A stretch of 64,000 nt of DNA from Nannobrachium achirus (GCA_963921795.1 OY997651.1:57738512-57802511); one strand, 5' to 3'; shown: positions 47,848-58,531, counted from the stretch's first letter. The notes: generated by a model from the sequence alone, not told the origin. Program-made: numbers and translations.

Positions 47848-48165
47848 AGTAGGGAATTTTAGGGAATTACAGAAAATAATTAACTTTTACACAATGTTTT
47901 TAGACAGAGCTGTAAAATACACGACTCCCAGGACCAACAATGCCACAAAAAGCAGGGCATTAACTGTGCACGTTTGGTACCACTTTTGTGATGTTAGCTT
48001 ACACCTCCCATATGGTCTAGCGGTTAAGTTTCCTGGTGTTCACCCAGGTGGCCCGGGTTCAACTCCCGGTATGGTAACACTGCTTTACCAAGGACATAAA
48101 CAAAAAAAAGAAAAAAAGACTGTGAAAGGACTTATTTGGGATGTTCCTTTTAGGCAGGGTGTTTA
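47848..48165 (+). mobile_element. Inserted block of about 320 bp carrying tRNA-Glu
   Basis: Matches the tRNA-Glu neighbourhoods at about 43970-44290 and 56030-56310 from TAGGGAATTTTAGGGAATTA through GGATGTTCCTTTTAGGCAGG. In arm 2 the two flanks, CACACGCCCA and AAACTAGTTTTGCAAGTG, are directly joined at about 54604, so this block is an extra insertion. Confidence 0.72.
48006..48077 (+). tRNA. tRNA-Glu(TTC)-like, probably pseudogene
   Basis: TCCCATATGGTCTAGCGGTT, anticodon loop TGTTCAC with TTC, and CCCGGGTTCAACTCCCGG. The acceptor stem has a mismatch (TATGGTA opposite TCCCATA) and the D arm is altered (TTAAGTTTCC). Confidence 0.7.
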
Positions 48166-48926
48166 AAACTAGTTTTGCAAGTGTGCAAAATTGTATTTGT
48201 TCATTTATTGTCAAATGTGAAATCTGTGAAATGTACATTCTGCATATTTATGGGGAGGACTTTTCTATCATGTTGCAGAACTATCTGTGGGAAAATCAGT
48301 TGAACCTTAACAGACTTTGGATCACGGAAGCCTCTGGACACTTTTCTTTAGCTTTTTAGCCCCCTTTCTCCCCAATTTAGTGTGTGAATTGATTCCTCCC
48401 CACACACACCAGGAGGGCGTAGAGCAGGTAACCCCAGTAATACACTCTTAAAAATGTTGGGTCAAATGTTCAATCTTTTTGCTGGGTTGACACTGTTGGG
48501 TCAAAGGTTGGGTCAGTTTGACCAAACATTGGATTTAAAATACTTAAAGTTATACCATGTAACTTTTTTTATAAAACAAATCTTAAAATTGTCCTAACTC
48601 TTAAATCGCTAAAGTTTTAGAACACCCACTCCGTTATTTTCAGCTTCTGAAGCCTTCTCTTTATATGTTTTCTATGATCCTGACCGGGGTCCGGTTTTCG
48701 CGCAAAAATTACGTCATCATACACTACCGGCCAATCACAGCGAGGGTTATACACTGCCGGCCAATCACAGCGCATCTTGAAGTGGGGTCGCTAGCTATCA
48801 CAATAGGGCGGCCATATTTGTAGGCGCCTGTGTGTCTCTATCTATAGACAACATTCCTGGCCGATTGCAGGAGGGAGGCCCCGCCCCCAAGTCGAAAGGG
48901 AACTTCCGGGTTCTGTCAGGCATGCA

Positions 48927-48932
48927 TATAAA
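48927..48932 (+). promoter_or_regulatory. TATA box of the THAP gene
   Basis: CATGCATATAAACAAG contains TATAAA 96 bp upstream of the THAP start codon, inside the transposon end. Confidence 0.5.
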
Positions 48933-49027
48933 CAAGAGGCAGTCACACACTCACACTCACGATAACATAACAACCTGGACTCACACTACTACTTTGCTTT
49001 CGTTATCTTTGATTACCTTCTGCTACA

Positions 49028-49382
49028 ATGCCAACACATTGTGCAGTGCGTGGCTGTTCTAAGACTTCTGACCATCTGAAAGCTTGGCTTAATCAAGAGT
49101 GTGTGATCCATCTACCTAAGACCAAACAAAATTGTCCATGTCCTCCTATGTATGCATTCCATCAAATACCAAAAGATGATGTTGCATCTCGGATGTGGCT
49201 GAAGAATTTGAATTTGAAGAAACCACCGAAAAGGGTCTTTGTTTGTAGTTTTCACTTTGTTGACAAAAAGCCAACTACTGCAAACCCATACCCTGAGCTG
49301 TATTTGGGTTATGAACGAGAACCGAAGAAAACGAGACGACAGCTAAACCGAGTTGATCGCCAGACTGACCATGGATCTGAAG
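49028..49382 (+). CDS. THAP-domain protein, first exon only
   Basis: ATG at 49028 and donor GTAAGA after 49382 (phase 1). The C2CH zinc site is Cys5-x4-Cys10 and later FVCSFHF (Cys73-x2-His76). FHQIPKD, RMWLKNL and the proline-rich tail TTANPYPELYLGYE fit a THAP DNA-binding domain. About 25 extra residues, including NCPCPP, lie between the two zinc half-sites. A basic tail (PKKTRRQ) follows. Later exons are not visible because the element appears internally deleted. In Kolobok-type transposons a THAP domain binds the element's ends; whether this one is translated is unknown. Confidence 0.72.
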
Positions 49383-49499
49383 GTAAGAAAGCTGAAAATG
49401 GATTAATTTAATAGCTTAAGTAATTGTTTTGTGATGCTCTCTTTTGAGGTTAGCACTATGCTATATGTTAGCGGCTAACGTGGGCTTATACATAATTAC

Positions 49500-49733
49500 C
49501 CCTTTGTGTTGACATGACCACACTGATACGACATAAACAGGCATCTTTTAAAACATAAATAAGCCACTTTAGCCCTATGTTATGGCTGGGTTATTTGAAA
49601 ATAGCCGATCTACAATGACATACATACAGCAAGCTACAAGCTCACAACGCGTCGCGTTGTGAAAAGTATCAATACTATGTATTGATACTTTTACTTAAGT
49701 AGAAATGCGAGTACTTTTTCCACCACTGTGGCA
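49500..49733. mobile_element. hAT-like MITE piece between THAP and SWIM exons, with palindrome
   Basis: Ends GAGTACTTTTTCCACCACTG at 49713-49732. The shared palindrome (49597-49661) is itself interrupted by CATACATACAGCAAGC. It may mark where the transposon interior was lost. Confidence 0.55.
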
Positions 49734-49795
49734 CACTAACCTTCAAAAGTGCTACATACATACAGAAATACATCTCATTTTCGTATTGTACATAC

Positions 49796-50263
49796 CTTAA
49801 ACATGATTGCTGCTGCATGACTGCAAACACGCCCAGGTCCAGCGACACAAGTGCATCCAGCTGTCTCAATGAAGCCTTCGTCGGTTACCAAAACCCACGG
49901 ACCGTGGGCGTCGTTATTGAGACACTGGCTCGGTTCAACACTGGCCTTAAAAAAAATAAAGCCGTACAGTTGATGGCTTAACACAACACCAACTTTTTCG
50001 CCGTGGAGATACTGATATGCCATCGTACTTTTAACAGCGTCCTGCTGAACGTCATCGACAGCCGTTGATGTCATCAAGTAAAATACCATTTTGTCTAACG
50101 TTATGTCCGGCCATGTCGTCATGTCGTCCTTCCAAGTATGGACTGTAGATGGGTGTGGAATCGTCAAAACCCCGTCTCGTATCAGCTGAGTGGATGAATG
50201 TTGCCATTTCAGTGGCATCGTGGCAAGTAAAAAACAGAAAGTAGTAAAAACAAGCACGTCCAA
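49796..50263 (-). CDS. SWIM zinc-finger protein, first exon (YqaJ-type transposon-associated gene)
   Basis: Minus strand, ATG at 50263 (alternative Met at 50218), donor GTATGT after 49796, phase 0. The 156 residues include TWPDITLDKMVFYLM, VVLSHQLYGFIFFKASV and the SWIM finger CTCVAGPGRVCSH (C-x-C-x7-C-x-H). This order resembles the N-terminal part of fish proteins that continue into a YqaJ-type exonuclease domain, which is absent here. It is convergent with the THAP exon in the same transposon. A second gene carried by the element is the likely explanation. Confidence 0.7.
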
Positions 50264-50579
50264 GCGGTCCGATCAGCTGGTGGGAGAGTGAGCTGTGACG
50301 AAAGCAGGAAGTCTATTTACGACTGAGCCCAAAAAAGGGCTTCCGGTCGGAAGTAGGGGGCGTGGCCAGGCATGTTGTCTATACTCGGGTGAAACACTCC
50401 GTTTCTCCGGAATGCCTGAACGCACAGGAACCAGGGACCCCTCTAAAGATAGATCTCGGCGAGGTGGAGGCAGACGCGGGGGTGAGGCCCGGTCCGCGGC
50501 GAAAAGCGGCCGAAAGACGCGGACGCTACTGACCACTAGTTGAGCAACTTACACAGTATAGCTTTAAAATTAGTAAACC

Positions 50580-51883
50580 ATCTGTTGGGCTATGGATGGC
50601 CCGCCCACATCATCAGATAAAATGCATTGAGTTCATAACCCAAGTGTTGGTATAGGCTTTTGAATTCGAGTTTACCCAACACATGGTTCACTGCATTGCA
50701 CCAACTTGGGTTAAAATAGACCCGCCCTCTCTGTCTATCAACACATTGGTTTGTGAATTGCACCACTATTGGGTTAAACTAAGTGGGTGGGCAGTTACCC
50801 AGCATGCAACTGTGCTCCCATACAGATATTTTTTACAAACTTTTCCATTATTTTATGGTTTTAGATAGAGAAAACAACATTGTATTGTAGATGATCGCAG
50901 TGGATGTAGCCCAGTCATAATCCCTAATTAAAAAATGTATAAAAAAAACATAGTTGCTAACAGAAACAGAAACCATGAGAGATGGTCCAGACTGGTTTGC
51001 TGGTATTTTAAAGTGAAGCACCACATAATCTGATATATTCAAAGCTGCGACATATTGCCACAATTAAATGCATAATTAACTCCGCATGCATTCTTCCTTG
51101 AGTAGATTAAGCATGAAAAATGTCATTGAAGAAAATGTTGTAAAAAAAATGAATAGATTTAATGTGAATGGGTGTACAATCCTAACAACAAGGTCACTTT
51201 AAAGTCATTTTTGGGTGTTAGATTCCAACCCATCAGCAGTATCACATTAACCCAACAGCAAAATCACTTTTAACCCATTACTTGGTTGTACAATCACAGC
51301 CCTAACCAAACCCTGTTGGTTATCAATAACCCATGCTGGGCTGGTCCAAAACAGCGTTACGTGTTGGGTTACCTAAATAACCAACTTGGGTTGTTTTTGA
51401 CCCAACATTTTTAAGAGTGTAATGGTAGTATAAGAGCAGCAACAACACTAGTACATCGTCATTGTTGGGTGGAAACCTTGTATGTCCAAGACCGTTCGTT
51501 TTGTATTCATCATCTAAAGAATTTACTAAACTAGTGAAAACAGCCGATCTACAAGCACACAACGCCTCACACATCGCAAGGCATTGTGTGCTTGTAGATC
51601 TGCTGTTTTCACTAGTTTTGTGCGACGATCTTGTATGATGAAGCAAGGCTTTACTTTACCAAAAAACGTACACATTTGAAACTTGGAGATACAAGGTTTC
51701 TGCCCGACAGTGACGATATCTGAACTGTTGCTGGAGTAGCGGATACGCCACCGTCGCCCCCTGCAATGTTGTGGCCCTCTGCTTGGTACCCTAGACATAA
51801 TTCGGCCCTTGGGAAAAACTATTTGGGGAACGCTGGCGTAGAGCCTTCGTCCTACTCCTCCCGCCCAACACTCCTTGCTGACA

Positions 51884-51921
<38 letters not shown>

Positions 51922-52560
51922 ACATCACAGTGATTATATATTGGCATTCACAGATATGGGCTTAATATTGATGACATCAGGATTCTTCATATATGGGCAT
52001 AAAAGGGATTTGGTTCCCCTGGAATGACATGGAACTCCATATAAGCCTATGGCAACATAAAAGGGATTCGGTTCCCATTTACATCACAGTGATGTCAGAG
52101 ACAGACTGTCCCATTTATGCCCATATATGGAGATCCCTGATGTATGGGGTGGCATAGCTCAGGGGTAGAGAAACCGTTATTAGAGCACGAAGGGTTCCCG
52201 AAGTGTTCCCAGTTCGAATCCGGGCTCCCCCTGAGTTAATGTCGAAGAGTCCTTGAGCCCATTTACAATGTATGGAGATCCCTGGGATGCCAGGGGAACC
52301 AAATCCCTTTTATGCCCATACATGGAGATCCCTGATATCCACATCACTGTGACAGTCTAGCCACTTGAACCCTCTATAATTGACTGGGATCCACAAGGGC
52401 TCTGTACTAGTCTGGATGGATCTAAATAGTACGTCATCAGGCAATGACGTCACAACATTGTAATACGTCCAATAAACCAAATGTCATTCAACAACTATTC
52501 CATCTAATTAAACTGTTATTTAACAGCATATCCTTAAATGTGTTGCACTGATTCACAGTA
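50580..52560. other. Repeat-rich spacer between the transposon and the klhdc3 copy
   Basis: Contains ACCCAAC/GTTGGGT-rich sequence pairing across the transposon (48450-48530 against 50580-50780 and 51200-51420). A GTTGGGTGGAAACCTTG MITE with palindrome lies at 51455-51720, a poly-C tract at 51888-51920 and CATATATGGGCATAAA repeats at 51975-52340. A tRNA-like element is at 52146-52235. Confidence 0.6.
52146..52235 (+). repeat. tRNA-like SINE head
   Basis: GGTGGCATAGCTCAGGGGTA (A box) and CCCAGTTCGAATCCGGG (B box), spaced about 50 bp apart. It is embedded among CCATATATGG repeats. It does not close into a cloverleaf. Confidence 0.55.
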
Positions 52561-52566
52561 CTGCTG

Positions 52567-53613
52567 ATGTGTGAAATGTTTCATTGGACAATAGATCTGA
52601 AAGGAGGACCTAAGACTACCCACCATGCTGCTGTGGTAGTTGGACACAAGCTGTACTCATTTGGAGGATACAACTACCTGAACAGCAGGGATCAGATTGA
52701 AGTCCACATCTTCAACACATTGTCTTTGCGTTGGAGGAAGTTTCTCCCAGTGACAAATGGAAGAGGACAAAGTCCCATTGAGGCTCCATCCATGCGCCGG
52801 TGCCACACAGCTGTGCTAGTAGAAGAAATTGCCTACATCTGGGGAGGGCTTCCTTACTGCGATGTGCTTTATGCCTTTGATGTTGACAATCACAGATGGT
52901 TCAAACCCAATATTTCTGGGTCTATTCCAAGAGCAAGGTGGTTCCACTCAGCCTGTGTCCTGGAGAAGGTCATATATTATGTGTATGGAGGATACACCCA
53001 GCTGAATGTATATAATAATGACATTTACAAGTTGGACACCACCTTAATGGTCTGGTCTTTAATTAACACCAGAGGAACTCCACAACCTGTTTCAGCAGGT
53101 CACTCTGCCAACTTCATTGGGACAAAGATGTTTGTATTTGGGGGAATTGGGGATGGCTACTACAACAGCATCAGAGTGTTTGACACAGAGACCAACTGCT
53201 GGCTGAGCATGCCTTCTGGACACCTTATTCCAGAAAGACGTGGTTATCATTCAGCCTTTGCCTACAATGGAGAGCTGTACGTATTTGGTGGCTGGAATGG
53301 GAACCGCTTAAATGATCTGTGGAAATTCAGTCCGGAGGCCTTTTCCTGGAAGCAGGTTGAACCCAAGGGGAAAGACCCCTGTAGGATGAGTGGGATGTGC
53401 TGTTGCATGGTGGGAGATCGTATCATCATTCATGGAGGACTCAAAGGAAACAACCTCACTTCTGGTGACCTGTACATCCTGGACTTAAATCCCAGCCTGA
53501 AGATGTTATGCAAGCTAGCAGTCACTCAGCATGGTCTGGAGCAGTCTGAACTCCCACATGACATCAGGTGGGAACTGGCAACCATGACTACCAACAGCAA
53601 GAGAATAAAATGA
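52567..53613 (+). CDS. klhdc3: Intronless klhdc3 copy (kelch-repeat CRL2 substrate receptor)
   Basis: An intact 348-codon ORF in a single exon. Met4 (52576, [11 protein letters not shown]) corresponds to the usual klhdc3 start. Six kelch blades are marked by Gly-Gly at residues 33, 93, 141, 192, 241 and 290, with matching HSA and W motifs. The C-terminus keeps a BC box, [10 protein letters not shown] (310-319), and a Cul2 box, LPHDIRWEL (329-337). KLHDC3 is a cullin-2 ubiquitin-ligase receptor for C-terminal degrons. Vertebrate klhdc3 is, to my knowledge, multi-exonic and somewhat longer; this copy has lost loop segments, for example in blade 4, and a few C-terminal residues. No poly-A tail is visible; a CA microsatellite follows within 15 bp. 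An old, possibly functional retrogene is most likely. Confidence 0.85.
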   Translation: MCEMFHWTIDLKGGPKTTHHAAVVVGHKLYSFGGYNYLNSRDQIEVHIFNTLSLRWRKFLPVTNGRGQSPIEAPSMRRCHTAVLVEEIAYIWGGLPYCDVLYAFDVDNHRWFKPNISGSIPRARWFHSACVLEKVIYYVYGGYTQLNVYNNDIYKLDTTLMVWSLINTRGTPQPVSAGHSANFIGTKMFVFGGIGDGYYNSIRVFDTETNCWLSMPSGHLIPERRGYHSAFAYNGELYVFGGWNGNRLNDLWKFSPEAFSWKQVEPKGKDPCRMSGMCCCMVGDRIIIHGGLKGNNLTSGDLYILDLNPSLKMLCKLAVTQHGLEQSELPHDIRWELATMTTNSKRIK

Positions 53614-53623
53614 CATAGTACAC

Positions 53624-53630
53624 ACGGACA

Positions 53631-53670
<40 letters not shown>

Positions 53671-53671
53671 C

Positions 53672-53748
<77 letters not shown>
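53624..53748. repeat. CACG/CA microsatellite
   Basis: CGCA units then about 30 CA units, starting directly after the klhdc3 copy. The Cys/Val-rich antisense frames are artefacts. Confidence 0.95.
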
Positions 53749-53749
<1 letters not shown>

Positions 53750-54224
53750 AGCCCACTACATTAAATAAACAAATAGATGAATAAATACAATTTAAGTAAA
53801 TAATAAACAAACATGGTCTAAGCATAGGAAAAAAAAAGATGAGTGATGCTATTTATGAGGGTTAGGCCAATCGTCCCATTAGCCAATCATAAAATCGTAA
53901 TCAAATGAAAATAATAAATAATAAAATCGTGACCCATAATTATTGGTCTGGGACCCTTATGGGTCCCGACCCACTGTTTGGGAAACAGTGATCTAAAGGA
54001 TGTACAACTACAGTTTCACATAAACTGACATGAAACTGATCATGATACTGATCATGATACTGCCATGATACCGGCCGTGATAATGACATGAACATTACCA
54101 TGATGCTTATGATATTGACATGATCAGTGGTGTCAGTTCAGAAAAAAAGCTAAGGTATGGCAACATGACTGATGTCATACATAACACCAGTCATGTTGCC
54201 ATACCTTAGCAACAGGCATGATAT

Positions 54225-54585
54225 ATTTATTTTACAAAGTATATTTTATTTTTTTCCCCGTTTCTACGGTTTCTGGGCTGGATATGGCAGCCTGGAATGG
54301 TTGTTCAAGTGCAGCTAAACTTGGCATGTTAGTAAACGTGCCACAATTAACAATAATGCATTGCACCTGTGAAGCTGACTTGCGGAACCTGGGAATATAC
54401 CATCTTGTCAAGATGGGGAGAATAAAAGTGTGGAGAATATAGTCCTAATACCTTGTCAAAGTGACCATTTTGTTAAATGTTGCATTTGTAGTTATTTTGC
54501 TGTAATGTAATAACATAATAACCAGCACAGATAGACAAAGAGACATTCATGGATTTATATTCAAAAGTAACTTTTATTTTGCACA
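54225..54585 (-). repeat. Dispersed repeat R1, copy 3
   Basis: Inverted copy of 2847-3500 without the nested MITE. It borders the inner edge of duplication arm 2. Confidence 0.85.
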
Positions 54586-55454
54586 CTTGCAAAACTAGTT
54601 TTGGGCGTGTGTGGAACAAAAAGTAAAGTCCCACACACAACTCTACTGACGGAGGTTACAAACTTCCAGTTTATTGCTGTGACATTTCACTCGGCACTCC
54701 GTGCCGTGCTGTGAGCTTATATATCTGCTATTTTTCAATAGTTAAAGCACACAATAATGTGTAATAATGCGTTCCCAGTCTAAATGGGTTAAACCCCCTC
54801 CTCCCCTATGAAGAACATTCATCGGGGACCCGCAGTGAATCCTTGCACCCAGGGCCCAGAATGTGGTGCGACACCCCCGGTACTGCCCTAGCCCGTATGT
54901 GCAGTGCCAAACCCAGGGGTTAAAGTTCACAATGCCAAAGTTGTGCATTGTTTTAATTATCTTTGTCCCCGACCTAGCCAGATGGCTGAAGTCCATCCAT
55001 CCATCGTGTCTGCCTGTCTGTCTGTGAGCTTCTAATCTCACATAAAAATAAATACATTAAAAAAAAGGAAACATGGAGCTATATTTTCGCCCAATGCTTT
55101 ACCCCTTATACCCAAACTCCTTTGGCTTTGTTTTACTATTTTGAAAATATAGTAAAAAAAATTAGAATAATAATAATAAGGCCAAGAAGTTTAGGGACAA
55201 GGGGTAAGGCATGGAGGAAAATAGGGCACATACTGTACTCTCAAAGGAAGAACCTTTCTGTCATTTTTTCTTTTAATTGTCCTCATTGGCACTATAACTC
55301 TCTATAGCCCTGGTTCCCATCTCTCATTTATGCCTGACAGTATTTTCTGCAAGTTTGTTTCCTTTAAAAACACGCTCTTCATGTTCATTACTTTTACAAG
55401 TTAATATTACACCATCTCCATTTCTTTTTTCTTAAATTTTTATCCCACGATTTT

Positions 55455-55590
55455 GCAAACCATTTTCACCCAGTGCCAATTGCCTATGGAATCCCCAGCA
55501 CCAACAGCGTCCCCCGGCAGGAATCGAACCCAGGACCTTCTAGCTGTGAGGCGAAGTGCTAACCACTGCGCCACCGTGCTCCCCACTATC
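55455..55590 (-). mobile_element. SINE head in arm 2
   Basis: Minus strand reads GCACGGTGGCGCAGTGGTTA and GGTCCTGGGTTCGATTCC. Most of the SINE body present in arm 1 is missing here. Confidence 0.75.
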
Positions 55591-55911
55591 TGCATTTCTA
55601 TTTATTATCTAGCCTATCTCTATTTACACATTATTTTATTATGTTAAATAATGTGTCCTAGCTGCAAATAAACAGCACATGCAAGTGCAAATTCTAACTA
55701 AGAAAATGCTTGCTATGTGTGGTGGATACCTCCTCAAACCTTAAGGTTGCTATGTGTGGTGGATAGTACCTCCTCAAACCTTAACATTTCACCAATGCTG
55801 GGCTCTAACATTTTTAGATATAGTAAATCTAGAGATGTCAAAGGCAGGATTACATGGAATGAGCGAGGAAAACTGTAACGTATGGTCTAGCATTGCAGAT
55901 AAACTTAATAT

Positions 55912-56060
55912 GATTTGATTGATTGATTGATTGAAAATGTTATTAGACAAAAATGGAGAACAGTACAAGTATAGTCAATACAATAACAATGTAGTACAGT
56001 ACAAGTACAGTTAAACACCCTGCCTAAAAGGAACATCCCAAATAAGTCCTTTTACGGTCT
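55912..56060 (-). mobile_element. CAAT-tailed segment downstream of tRNA-Glu (arm 2)
   Basis: Inverted partner of 44225-44390, with the TTGA/CAAT tail at 55912-55934. Confidence 0.6.
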
Positions 56061-56094
56061 TTTTTTTATGTTGGAAGTCCTTGGTAAAGCAGTG

Positions 56095-56166
56095 TTCCCA
56101 TACCGGGAGTCGAACCCGGGCCGCCTGGGTGAAAACCAGGAATCCTAACCGCTAGACCATATGGGA
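56095..56166 (-). tRNA. tRNA-Glu(TTC)
   Basis: The minus strand reads TCCCATATGGTCTAGCGGTT, then CCTGG-TTTTCAC-CCAGG with anticodon TTC, CCGGG-TTCGACT-CCCGG and TATGGGA plus discriminator A. All stems pair and both pol III boxes are intact, so this is the best candidate for a functional tRNA among the three copies. Confidence 0.92.
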
Positions 56167-56512
56167 GGTGTAAGCTGTCTTTACACAAGTGGTCTCAAAC
56201 GTGTACAGTTATGCTCTGCTTTTTGTGGCATCGTTGGTCCTGGAAGTCATTTATTGTACAGTTCTGTCTAAAACATTGTGGAAAAGTTAATTATTTTATG
56301 TAATTCCTTAAAATTCCCTACTCGTATGCAGTGAATTATTCAAAACCCTTTTAAGAAATGATCTCAAAATATTACACTAGAACACTCAAGTCAATAGAGA
56401 AATGTCAACCTTCTGAAATCCGAGTAGCTTTAAGTCCAGTGTGAAATTTCTGCAGTCAGTGGTGATTTGGGAGGCTATGGCATGTGCTGCTTCCAATTCT
56501 TTTTTACACAAT

Positions 56513-56533
56513 ATATATATATATATATATATT
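56513..56533. repeat. TA microsatellite
   Basis: About ten TA units, expanded relative to the same place in arm 1. Confidence 0.9.
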
Positions 56534-57017
56534 TTTAGACAAAGCTGTAGGCCTATACATGTACCTTGTTTTTGTTTGTCATGACGCATGTGTCTTTGCT
56601 GAGTAATTGTATTCTTTCTGTGATGAATACAAGAAACCTTAATAATCCGATAATATAATCCTAATCTAAGCCTAATCAATAGAAGCACGTCTATACATTT
56701 CCAATGACTTCTTTATTTCTGTTATTCTCATCAGGGAGCTAGATCTCCGTGGAGGATAAATGCTATTTCCCAGGCTGTGTAAACGTTTACTCCAATACTA
56801 CCATTTCCTTGGAGTAAAAATAGCTATACTACATGACTATACCACCTCTCATCAACTGATGTGTTTCTAAGCAGTCACAGTTAAATAAATGCATGCTAAG
56901 CAAGAGTTGTTGTTGGTGGTTTCAAGTCGAGGCGAGTCCACTCACATGAGCTTGAAATAGCCATGGTGTTTGGGACCGTACCTATGTTCCCCAGGTTCTA
57001 TGTTCCCCACTTTCTTA

Positions 57018-57082
57018 CCACCTAACCTACCCCTACCCCTAACCCTAACCCTAACCCTAACCCTAACCCTAACCCTAACCTC
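57018..57082. repeat. Interstitial telomere repeat tract
   Basis: CCCTAA units, about eight in a row after ACCTACCCCTACCCC, inside a segment of arm 2 that has no counterpart in arm 1. Confidence 0.93.
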
Positions 57083-57884
57083 ACTAAAACTAATGCTGTG
57101 AGGTGGGGAACATAGAGAGGACCCTTTCACATGGGACTCTCCTGGGAGACAGCGAGTAGCCTACTGTGTAGCGATGCCATCACGTCAGCCTGCGTCTCAG
57201 AGCCAATGAACCCACCAGGCAGATCTCAGGGCATTCTGCACACCCATCAGGGCTTGTGTCTGATCTTGAGGCGGGTATGTTCGTGTACGTGCGTTTTCTG
57301 TGGCTTGAGAGAAGACTTTATTTACTAAATAAAGAAATAAAAACATATCAAAGCTTCCCATCCCCCTATACTGCCTTTATGAGGCAGCCTGCCCAGGACC
57401 CTGGCACCGCACAGGTTGATGTTTCTAAGTGATGGTCTACAGTAAGTCATTTTTTTGGTATAGCTCCTCATTACACTGGCCACCTCTGGTGAAATCACCA
57501 ATCTCCTAATTGAAAAGGATTGTGCTGTTCCCACCCCTTTCAGTATAATAAAGCTGTGACTTAGGCCAAATAGTTTTTACATTTATTATTTACTGACTTA
57601 GGCCAACATAGGCCCTTTTTCTTTGCCAAAATATGCCCCCTTTATTTGGTCTAAAGGTCTCTACACACCAGGGGCGAATTAGCAAATTGTATCCACCTCT
57701 TTCCGTGGGAATTTACTGGAGAATTCTTTGCACCACACTTACGGTTAACAGCAGACATACAAGCTCACGTCGCGTCGCAGATGCAACCGTTTGTGAGCTT
57801 GTAGATCACACTCGGCTGCCACGCCGGAAGCTCCGTGCAACTTCTGCGCAATGCACGATGGGATGTTGGAAAGTTGTGGATGTG

Positions 57885-57887
<3 letters not shown>

Positions 57888-57945
<58 letters not shown>
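57888..57945. repeat. TA microsatellite
   Basis: More than 25 TA units; the Ile/Tyr frames are artefacts. Confidence 0.95.
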
Positions 57946-57950
<5 letters not shown>

Positions 57951-58310
57951 CACACACAAGCAAAATTTCTCAACAGGCCTGAAAAATAACTGCGCCCTAA
58001 ATGGACTGGCCCGCGGCTCGATCTTGAATTAAGACAACGTTTGAGAACTGCTGATTAAGAAGCCTGAAACTCTCGTTTTAAAGTGCCTTTTTGCTAGGGG
58101 GGGGTCCATATCAGATTATGTGTTGTTTAACACATGGGTGACTAACAGGTCATTTTGGCCGATTTTGAGATTGCAAAGTGCAATAACTCTCCCCGTGAAG
58201 GTCTCAGAAATTTCCCCTTCCATGACTTTTCCTAAATACTCAAGATATATGTTCTCGTTTTTTTTCCCCTTCTGAAACATTTCCTAAGTATGAAATAATA
58301 TACATTTATA

Positions 58311-58531
58311 CTACTCTGACTGCATTTATAGGTCAAATTGACAGGTAAATTCTTTAAACTTTTTGCCCAGGAGAACAACACCTCTTCCCCTGCTGCCAGC
58401 AGGGGTTCTATTGTCAATAGAACAACAGACAATATAACCCCCGCTGGCAGCAGGGGAGGAGGTGTTGTTCTCCTGGGCAAAAAGGGAGAGAATTTACCTG
58501 TCAATTTGACCTATAAATGCAGTCAGAGTGG
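58311..58531. mobile_element. Foldback element, arms about 100 bp
   Basis: ACTCTGACTGCATTTATAGG to CCCCTGCTGCCAGCAGGGG is mirrored by CCGCTGGCAGCAGGGG to CTATAAATGCAGTCAGAGT. The spacer includes TTCTATTGTCAATAGAA. No target duplication is evident. Confidence 0.85.

Larger units (their letters stand above)
41950..48190 (+). repeat. Large inverted duplication, arm 1
   Basis: Sequence order matches the reverse complement of 54580-57690. Matching landmarks are GGTGTGTAAAGACC (41972), CTGGTGGGTTCATTGGCTCT (42416), CATGTATAGGCCTACAGC (43752), tRNA-Glu (44133), the CAAT tail, the SINE, GGGACAAAGATAATTAAAAC (46251) and GTTTTGCAAGTGTGCAAAA (48172). Arm 1 is longer because of three insertions and a segment absent from arm 2 at about 45290-45930. 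Confidence 0.9.
48544..50567. mobile_element. TTAA-flanked DNA transposon with THAP and SWIM exons (Kolobok-like, internally deleted)
   Basis: TTAA plus AGTTATACCATGTAACTT at the left; the right end, read inward, is TTAA plus AGCTATACTGTGTAAGTT. The termini are imperfect inverted repeats. Each end carries a promoter-like region and the first exon of an inward-facing gene: THAP (+) and SWIM zinc finger (-). A hAT-like MITE piece sits between them. TTAA targets and THAP-bearing transposases are characteristic of the Kolobok superfamily; assignment is inference. Confidence 0.75.
54580..57690 (-). repeat. Large inverted duplication, arm 2
   Basis: Inverted partner of arm 1. It lacks the hAT element, the AATCCT element and the third tRNA block. 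It has a telomere-repeat segment (about 56965-57125) where arm 1 has unrelated sequence, an expanded TA run near 56513-56532 and a shorter SINE. The outer edge is inside a MITE with the TCTACACACCAGGGG terminus. Confidence 0.9.
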
